This document shows positions 24,941 through 30,252 of a DNA stretch of 30,252 nucleotides, piece after piece. This DNA is from JABCPE02 sp963516475 (lineage in GTDB: Bacteria > Bacteroidota > Bacteroidia > Flavobacteriales > Weeksellaceae), in NCBI GenBank assembly GCA_963516475.1, contig CAUQBR010000015.1, positions 1-30,252 of the forward strand. The letters are read 5' to 3'. Within the stretch, counting starts at the first letter, position 1. Every line of letters begins with the position of its first letter. The notes under the pieces were generated by a model, which saw only the letters and a list, made by a program, of their open reading frames with translations, did no database searches and was not told where the DNA came from. Both the position numbers and the translations under genes were made by a program.

Positions 24941-27736
24941 TTATTTTTTCTTATTTTTCAAAGTTTTAATCTCTGCTTCTAGCTTCTCTACTTTTTGAGA
25001 AAGCTCTTTAACAGCATTGATAAGCATAAAAGTGTATTCGTTACCATCTACTGACTTAATTCCCTCTACACCATTTATCTTCTCATTAGTAGTATTTACC
25101 ATAGTAGGTACTACTTTTTCTAATTCTTGAGCGATTACTCCAGCGTAGGTTTTATCTCCTTTATCTGCTTCTTTTTTATAATTAAAGTTCACTGGTCTGA
25201 TTTGTAGAATTTCTTTAAGTCCTTTGGTATAAGGTTTTACATTTTCTTTTATACGAGCATCTGAGAATACTGTCCAGACATTACTTCCGTGCTTGTAAGC
25301 CTGCCCATCCGCTGCGAATTTAAACTTCTCTGAATAAACATTAGCAATACTTTCCACATTTCCCCTTACATATCCATTATGAGCTCCCGAATGCGGTCTT
25401 ACCCCTATTGAGAAAGCATCTCCACTTCCCTCATTATCCCCTATCAACAATCTAAGCTCAGAATGGTCTTGAGAGTAATCATAACGATAGAATGCCAAAA
25501 CATCTGAATTTGGGAACATTCCATCTGACCAAGGAGATGTCCCTTCAAAGGAAAGATAATTCCCTACTCCAGGATATGTAATTCCTGGTTGTTTATATCC
25601 CACCGCTATATTTCCTGCTATATGCAACTTTTCTTCTGGTTTATAAATTCCCATCCCTATATTTGGGCTATTTACTTGATTATGTCCCAATAGAATTACA
25701 TTTTCATTCGTTGTATGTGTATTAAGATTTCCTTGATGTATTCCATTTCCTATAGCTACCACATTATCTAGCTCTGAAGTTACATTTTGGATATATGCAC
25801 TTCCTATATGGATATTAGAACTTCCTTTTATCCAGTTACCAGATTCATTACCAAATGCTATATTTCCATGTCCTGTAGTACTCTCACGCAATGCTAAATT
25901 TCCCTGTGCAATATTATGCTGTCCTGTAGCGTTATTATACAATGCATAAGCTCCTAACCCTATATTATAATTTCCTGCTTTATTATTTCTCATTGCTTCA
26001 CTTCCTAATGCTATATTGTATTCTCCAGTCCTATTATCATGAAGAGTAGCTCTACCAACACCTATATTTTCCTTACCTGAAAGATTTAGGTGTATGCTAT
26101 AAACACCTATGCCTATATTCCCTGTTCCTACAGTATTTCTATGAAGAGCATAGTTTCCAAAACCTATATTTTCGCTTCCTATAGTGTTATCATAAAGTAC
26201 AGACATCCCTATACCTACATTGGCCTTTCCTGTTGTATTTTTATAGAGAAAACCATTTCCCATTCCCATATTTTCATCCCCTGTAGTATTATTATAAAGA
26301 GCATAGTGACCTACAGCTACATTATTCCTACCTGTAGTATTAGCATTTAATGCACCTGTACCTATCGCAGTATTGATTTCACCTGTGGTATTATTTGTAA
26401 GAGTGTATGCTCCCATAGCTATATTTGCCACTCCTGTTGTATTACTATGAAGGGAGTTATTCCCTATACCTATATTAATATATCCTGTAGTATTATTATA
26501 AAGAGTATTTATTCCTATACCTATATTATTATATCCTGTAGTATTACTAAGAAGGGTATTGTTCCCCATACCTATATTACTATATCCTGTGGTATTATTA
26601 AAAAGCGTACTAGATCCTAATGCAATATTATCTGAGCTTGTAGTACTAGAACTAAGTGCATTCGGTCCTATAGCAATATTCGAAGTTCCTATTGTATTAC
26701 TAGAAAGGGCATTGGTACCTATACCTATATTCCCATATGCTACAGTATTAGATTTTAATGCAGCAACTCCTAGAGCAATATTGCTTGTTCCTATTGTATT
26801 AGCTTTCATAGCTTCTGGCCCTAGTGCCATATTATTATTCCCTCTGGTATTATCATACAACGCATGATAACCAAATGCTAAATTACTATTTCCTGTGGTG
26901 TTACTATACAAAGCACCAAATCCATTGGCCACATTACTAGATCCTGTTGTATTATTATACAATGCTGTATATCCCACAGCAGTGTTATTAGCTCCTGTTG
27001 TATTTCTATAAAGAACATCTGTTCCTACTCCTACATTTCCATTTCCAGAAGTAGTATTATACAAAGCATTCTCTCCTACAGCTACATTATAAGACCCTCC
27101 TGTATTAGAATAAAGTGAATTTGCGCCAACCCCTACATTCCCTCTTCCTACTTGATTTGAATGAAGAGATTTTATACCCAATGCCACATTATTAACTCCT
27201 GTGGTATTAGAACGCAAAGCATCTAATCCTACAGCTATGTTATGAGAACCGCTTGTATTGGAAAATAGAGCATCTTTCCCTATACCTATATTATGAGGAC
27301 CTGTTCCTACTCCACTACCATTTCCGCCCACACCAGCATCTTGTGTGATGTGGCTGTTAGTCCCCACTAATCTAAGGTCTTGTTCTTGTATAGAACCCTC
27401 TGCCATCTTCACCCACTTATTCGCAGTAGCGCTATAGTAATAGAACCCTTTTGAAGTAACATCTACTGTAGATGGACTAGATGTAGCTGTAACATCATTT
27501 ACATATACTAATGTAGATTCTTTCAAATTAGCAGCAGCGATTGAATTTAATCTCGCTTTGCTTAGTCTAGGAACAAGCATCCCTTCATTTGTAGTTGCTC
27601 CTACTGCTGAATTAGCTAAATTTGGTTTTATATCTAAAGTTGCTTCAGGATTATTTGTGTTTATCCCTACTTTTCCTGTTTGAGAATATGCTAACCCCAT
27701 TGTTAACATTCCTAATAGAATAAAGTGTTTCTTCAT
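24941..27736 (-). CDS. Surface protein with head-type repeats and a C-terminal S74 chaperone domain
   Basis: This 931-residue protein has a signal peptide (MKKHFILLGMLTMGLAYSQ) and then a KVGINTNNPEATLDI motif typical of Bacteroidota S74 proteins. Residues 160-635 are 28 uninterrupted 17-residue units of the form NTTGxxNIxxGxxALxx, like trimeric adhesin (YadA) heads, preceded by one partial unit. A second GIYKPEEKLHI motif follows. The S74 intramolecular chaperone domain begins at SDARIKENV with S825 and K830, the residues expected to cleave the chain once folded. The extreme C-terminus is a coiled coil (VEKLEAEIKTLKNKKK). No beta-barrel anchor or type IX sorting domain is visible. Confidence 0.9.
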   Translation of the reverse strand: MKKHFILLGMLTMGLAYSQTGKVGINTNNPEATLDIKPNLANSAVGATTNEGMLVPRLSKARLNSIAAANLKESTLVYVNDVTATSSPSTVDVTSKGFYYYSATANKWVKMAEGSIQEQDLRLVGTNSHITQDAGVGGNGSGVGTGPHNIGIGKDALFSNTSGSHNIAVGLDALRSNTTGVNNVALGIKSLHSNQVGRGNVGVGANSLYSNTGGSYNVAVGENALYNTTSGNGNVGVGTDVLYRNTTGANNTAVGYTALYNNTTGSSNVANGFGALYSNTTGNSNLAFGYHALYDNTRGNNNMALGPEAMKANTIGTSNIALGVAALKSNTVAYGNIGIGTNALSSNTIGTSNIAIGPNALSSSTTSSDNIALGSSTLFNNTTGYSNIGMGNNTLLSNTTGYNNIGIGINTLYNNTTGYINIGIGNNSLHSNTTGVANIAMGAYTLTNNTTGEINTAIGTGALNANTTGRNNVAVGHYALYNNTTGDENMGMGNGFLYKNTTGKANVGIGMSVLYDNTIGSENIGFGNYALHRNTVGTGNIGIGVYSIHLNLSGKENIGVGRATLHDNRTGEYNIALGSEAMRNNKAGNYNIGLGAYALYNNATGQHNIAQGNLALRESTTGHGNIAFGNESGNWIKGSSNIHIGSAYIQNVTSELDNVVAIGNGIHQGNLNTHTTNENVILLGHNQVNSPNIGMGIYKPEEKLHIAGNIAVGYKQPGITYPGVGNYLSFEGTSPWSDGMFPNSDVLAFYRYDYSQDHSELRLLIGDNEGSGDAFSIGVRPHSGAHNGYVRGNVESIANVYSEKFKFAADGQAYKHGSNVWTVFSDARIKENVKPYTKGLKEILQIRPVNFNYKKEADKGDKTYAGVIAQELEKVVPTMVNTTNEKINGVEGIKSVDGNEYTFMLINAVKELSQKVEKLEAEIKTLKNKKK
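25832..27259 (-). repeat. 28 tandem 51-bp units encoding 17-residue head repeats
   Basis: The array lies inside the S74 protein gene and stays in frame throughout. Most units begin AAT ACx (NTT/NT) and end in AL or SL plus two residues. Units 14-16 (NTTGY type) look like the most recent copies. Units 11 and 13 depart most, having lost the G at position 4. Confidence 0.92.
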
Positions 27737-27786
27737 ATATTGAGTTTTAAATTATTTTTACTTTAAAAAGAGTATTGTTTGTTGTA

Positions 27787-27858
27787 AGTTATTGGTAAGC
27801 AGTTTTCAATTATGACAAACTTTTAGAAAAACCAATGAACCGCCGTGAACCAATAACT
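27787..27858. repeat. 10-bp perfect inverted repeat in the leader of the S74 protein gene
   Basis: AGTTATTGGT (27787-27796) and ACCAATAACT (27849-27858) are exact complements separated by 52 bases. They lie between the leftward promoter and the start codon, so they would form a stem in the 5' leader. Confidence 0.6.
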
Positions 27859-27874
27859 ACCAACTAAACATACG

Positions 27875-27905
27875 CAAATGTAGTATTTTTATACCGAAAC
27901 ATCAA
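27875..27905 (-). promoter_or_regulatory. Promoter of the repeat/S74 protein gene
   Basis: On the minus strand TTG (27905-27903) and TACATTTG (27882-27875) are 20 bases apart. This gives a leader of about 135 bases, long for this window. Confidence 0.72.
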
Positions 27906-27946
27906 GAAAAATATCAAAAATCTCCTTTCTGTTTAGGTTTATTTCT

Positions 27947-27954
27947 TACCTTTG
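27947..27954 (+). promoter_or_regulatory. recF promoter element TACCTTTG
   Basis: TACCTTTG matches TAnnTTTG and lies 17 bases before the recF start codon. No TTG is seen at the standard spacing. Confidence 0.65.
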
Positions 27955-27971
27955 GAGGCTAATTTGGTTTT

Positions 27972-29048
27972 ATGTTTATTAAGAATTTAACTCTTCAGAA
28001 TTTCAAAAATCATTCATCACGATTCATAGAATTTTCTCCTCAAATCAACTGTCTGGTGGGAGATAACGGCGTTGGAAAAACCAACATTCTGGATGCTCTG
28101 CATTATCTCTCTGTTGGGAAAAGTTTTTTAGGAAATTCTGACTTAAATAACATTACCGAAAATGAAGATTTTTTCTCGATAGAAGCGCTTATTTTCAATG
28201 AAAATAAAGAAGATATTCTGAAAATAATCCAAAACAAAGAGAGCAGAAAAACCATCAAAAAAAATGATAAAAACTACTCCAAAATAGCCGACCACATAGG
28301 ATATTTGCCTTCTGTAATGATTTCACCATATGACCAAAATCTCATTTCGGACAGCTCAGAAAGCAGAAGAAAATTTATGGATGTCATGATTTCTCAGACC
28401 GACCGCGAGTATCTTTTCAGCCTTATTCATTATCAAAAAACGCTTCAGCAGAGAAATGCTCTTCTCAAAAATTTCCAAAAATCACGGACTTTCGATGCAG
28501 ACAGCCTAGAAATCTATGATAAACCTTTGATAAAACATGGTCAAATTATTTTTGAAAAAAGAAAAAAATTCATTCATGAAATCATTCCTATTTTACAGGA
28601 ATATTATGCAATAATTTCTAATCAAAAAGAGAAAGTTCTCATTTCATATCAGTCTGATTTAGAACAAGATTTTAGAATTTTACTTACAGAAAATTTGGAA
28701 AAAGACAGAGTTCTGACTTACACTTCCAAAGGCATTCACAAAGATGATTCACTATTCGAAATGAATGGACAACTAATAAAGAAAATAGGCTCACAAGGGC
28801 AGCAAAAATCGTTTTTAATCGCCCTAAAACTATCCCAAATGAATTTACTAAAAAAACTCACTGGAAAAACACCTATTCTACTCCTTGATGATATTTTTGA
28901 CAAATTAGATGATTTAAGAGTTCATCAACTCGTAAAGCTTGTGAACAAAGAGCATTTTGGACAGATTTTCATCACAGACACCCACAAGGAACGCACCGAA
29001 AATGTAATAAAAAACATCACAGAAGAAAGTAAAATATTTGAAATTTAA
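27972..29048 (+). CDS. recF: DNA replication and repair protein RecF
   Basis: RecF is an SMC-like ATPase that with RecO and RecR loads RecA at single-strand gaps. The 358-residue protein starts with the usual strand MFIKNLTLQNFKNH. The Walker A is GDNGVGKTN at residues 30-38, the ABC-type signature SQGQQKSFLIALKLSQ is near residue 274, and the Walker B is PILLLDDIFDKLD near residue 300. The D-loop and the FITDTH segment follow. It stands alone here rather than beside dnaA/dnaN as in some other bacteria, which is common in Bacteroidota. It converges with the acyltransferase gene after 11 bases. Confidence 0.96.
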   Translation: MFIKNLTLQNFKNHSSRFIEFSPQINCLVGDNGVGKTNILDALHYLSVGKSFLGNSDLNNITENEDFFSIEALIFNENKEDILKIIQNKESRKTIKKNDKNYSKIADHIGYLPSVMISPYDQNLISDSSESRRKFMDVMISQTDREYLFSLIHYQKTLQQRNALLKNFQKSRTFDADSLEIYDKPLIKHGQIIFEKRKKFIHEIIPILQEYYAIISNQKEKVLISYQSDLEQDFRILLTENLEKDRVLTYTSKGIHKDDSLFEMNGQLIKKIGSQGQQKSFLIALKLSQMNLLKKLTGKTPILLLDDIFDKLDDLRVHQLVKLVNKEHFGQIFITDTHKERTENVIKNITEESKIFEI

Positions 29049-29059
29049 ATTAAAAATTA

Positions 29060-30142
29060 TCAGACCTTAAAAACTTTCTTATAAAGTTTACCTAAGGGTT
29101 TTTCCAAATAGTTGTAACTAAACAATCCAAAAAGAATAACAACTATCATCACAAGAAAAGGCCATATATAACTATCCGCTACATTTTCTTTTAGGTATTT
29201 AACTGCAACCATACCTAAGTAATAATGTATCAGATACATAGAATACGATGCTACCCCTATCTTACAGAGGAGTGGTTGTGCTATAAATTCTATCTTTTGA
29301 GGAGTATAAACAAATACCATCAGAAACACAAAAGTAATTACTGAAAATATGATCAGTGGAAAATTAAATTTGTCTTTCGCAATGTTAATTAAAAACAAAA
29401 ATATAATGTAATAAATATATTTTTTCTTGGTCTTATCATTATACAAAAGATACAGAAAAATCCCTATCAAAAACCAAAAACAATTATCAAAAAAAGCAAG
29501 TGCTCTCCCATAAATTTTGAATAAATAAGCTTGCTCAGCCGTTAATGAAAATGTTGTCTGTAAAACATTCTGTCCTGTAGATGTATAAAACAACATGAAA
29601 ATAGGTGTCAGTGAAAAACAAATAATTACATAATAATTTATAAATTTTTTCTTATTTATAAAATATAATAATCCTATCAATGTATAAAAACAAATTTCCA
29701 CCCAAAGACTCCAAAAAGCTCCATCTAAATAATAATACCTAACCCTACCAAAAAAAACATTTATAAATGTAGGATCTATAAATGTATTCGCTATCAAGTA
29801 ATTAGAAAACAATTTAGAGTTAGCATATCCTTCTCCTATATAGAAAAATCTAAAAAAAACAAAAATTATCGTAGAGCAAATAAGCATTGCTGGAGACAAA
29901 CGAAGAAACCTTTTAACTATAAAATCCCTATAATTTTTAGTGTTTTCTAATGAGGCGTAAATCACAAAACCAGAAATAATGAAAAATAACTGCACTCCTA
30001 ATGCCCCCCACGCAACCTTTTCTCCTACATCTGGATAATTAAGATAATAATGTGACAAAATAACCATAATCACAGCCACTACTCTAAGTACATCCAATAT
30101 ACTTACTCTACCTTTTTTCTCTACTATGTAGTTTTTTTCCAT
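29060..30142 (-). CDS. Acyltransferase-3 family membrane protein
   Basis: This 360-residue polytopic inner-membrane protein of the OafA/YrhL acyltransferase-3 family transfers acyl groups such as acetyl onto surface sugars. It begins with a cytoplasmic segment, then ILDVLRVVAVIMVILSHYY (about residues 15-33), which holds the conserved Arg and His of helix 1. The GVQLFFIISGFVIY segment is near residue 49, and IVKRFLRLSPAM near residue 75 has the basic loop. About ten hydrophobic helices follow. There is no C-terminal SGNH domain. The acceptor is unknown and no polysaccharide cluster is visible next to it. It looks more AT-rich than its neighbours, as is common for such genes. Confidence 0.92.
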   Translation of the reverse strand: MEKNYIVEKKGRVSILDVLRVVAVIMVILSHYYLNYPDVGEKVAWGALGVQLFFIISGFVIYASLENTKNYRDFIVKRFLRLSPAMLICSTIIFVFFRFFYIGEGYANSKLFSNYLIANTFIDPTFINVFFGRVRYYYLDGAFWSLWVEICFYTLIGLLYFINKKKFINYYVIICFSLTPIFMLFYTSTGQNVLQTTFSLTAEQAYLFKIYGRALAFFDNCFWFLIGIFLYLLYNDKTKKKYIYYIIFLFLINIAKDKFNFPLIIFSVITFVFLMVFVYTPQKIEFIAQPLLCKIGVASYSMYLIHYYLGMVAVKYLKENVADSYIWPFLVMIVVILFGLFSYNYLEKPLGKLYKKVFKV

Positions 30143-30164
30143 ATATGATTTATTTCTATTGTCA

Positions 30165-30180
30165 CAAAATTACAAATTTA
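30165..30180 (-). promoter_or_regulatory. Candidate promoter elements of the acyltransferase gene
   Basis: On the minus strand TAAATTTG and TAATTTTG stand back to back, and both fit TAnnTTTG. No ideal -33 spacing was found for either, so which is used is open. Confidence 0.5.
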
Positions 30181-30195
30181 AATATCATATAAAAC

Positions 30196-30222
30196 AAAAA
30201 GACTTCTGAAATTTCAGAAGTC
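30196..30222 (-). terminator. Terminator of the tRNA gene at the window edge
   Basis: A hairpin GACTTCTGAA/TTTCAGAAGTC type (30201-30222) is followed on the minus strand by five T. Confidence 0.82.
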
Positions 30223-30227
30223 TTATG

Positions 30228-30252
30228 TGGTTTCTCCAGGAATCGAACCAGG
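30228..30252 (-). tRNA. Partial tRNA gene, 3' end only
   Basis: On the minus strand the T-stem and loop read CCTGG-TTCGATT-CCTGG. They are followed by the acceptor strand AGAAACC and discriminator A. The next bases are CAT, so CCA is not encoded. The anticodon lies beyond the window, so the identity is not known. Confidence 0.88.

Noticed and set aside
26090..26867. Plus-strand reading frames opposite the repeat array
   Set aside because: They are mirror products of the repeated coding sequence with no start context or protein features of their own.
25832..27259. CRISPR array
   Set aside because: The 51-bp units are contiguous, diverged, in frame and encode head repeats. There are no identical repeats with unique spacers.
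27787..27905. Invertible promoter for phase variation of the surface protein
   Set aside because: The promoter element (27875-27905) lies outside the inverted repeats, so inversion between them would not move it. No recombinase is nearby.

Overview
The window is a gene-dense, AT-rich chromosomal segment of a Bacteroidota bacterium, most likely class Flavobacteriia and near the Chryseobacterium/Weeksellaceae group. The support is indirect but consistent. Promoters match the Bacteroidota form TAnnTTTG, in two cases with an exact TTG-N19 upstream. Ribosome binding sites lack Shine-Dalgarno character. The gene families are typical of the group: a dipeptidyl peptidase of family S46, a DUF2807 GIN protein, a TIGR02757 protein, a DUF4268 protein and a small DGTPD-repeat protein. 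No marker gene gives a species.

Layout. Positions 1-5000 are a rightward set: an MBL-fold hydrolase, a YcxB-like membrane protein, coaE, an acyl-CoA thioesterase, a small secreted Lys-rich protein, a PhnA-type zinc-ribbon protein, a YceI lipoprotein and pheS. Positions 5029-8919 are leftward: deoC with its own promoter, downstream of an apparent rnz - pldA - TIGR02757 - DUF4268 operon. A secreted M16 peptidase (9049-11973, +) follows. Positions 12030-13846 hold a leftward three-gene accessory island. Its middle gene resembles the Imm11 (DUF1629) immunity family, and two of its three genes carry single-base homopolymer frameshifts. ffh (14036-15406, +) comes next. From 15454 to 21604 the genes run leftward as two groups: SH3 protein - kdsB - LolA-like protein, and glycosyltransferase - membrane protein - GIN lipoprotein - phosphosugar mutase. 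A compact SRP RNA gene (21760-21858, +) is hidden beneath a spurious antisense reading frame. Then come an S46 peptidase with DPP11-like specificity, a DUF4197 protein and a 931-residue surface protein with 28 head-type 17-residue repeats and a self-cleaving S74 chaperone domain. The window ends with recF, an acyltransferase-3 membrane protein and the 3' end of a tRNA gene.

How the genes work together. Most of the window is housekeeping: CoA synthesis, Phe-tRNA synthesis, tRNA 3' processing, the SRP pathway (protein and RNA both present, about 6 kb apart), DNA repair and Kdo activation for lipopolysaccharide. Envelope and peptide-scavenging functions (M16, S46, PldA, YceI) also feature. No gap between genes exceeds 300 bases. 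The largest, 27737-27971, holds divergent promoters and an inverted repeat.

The best candidates for something unusual are the decaying orphan immunity island and the repeat/S74 surface protein that has no visible outer-membrane anchor. I did not find convincing evidence of a wholly new multi-gene system.
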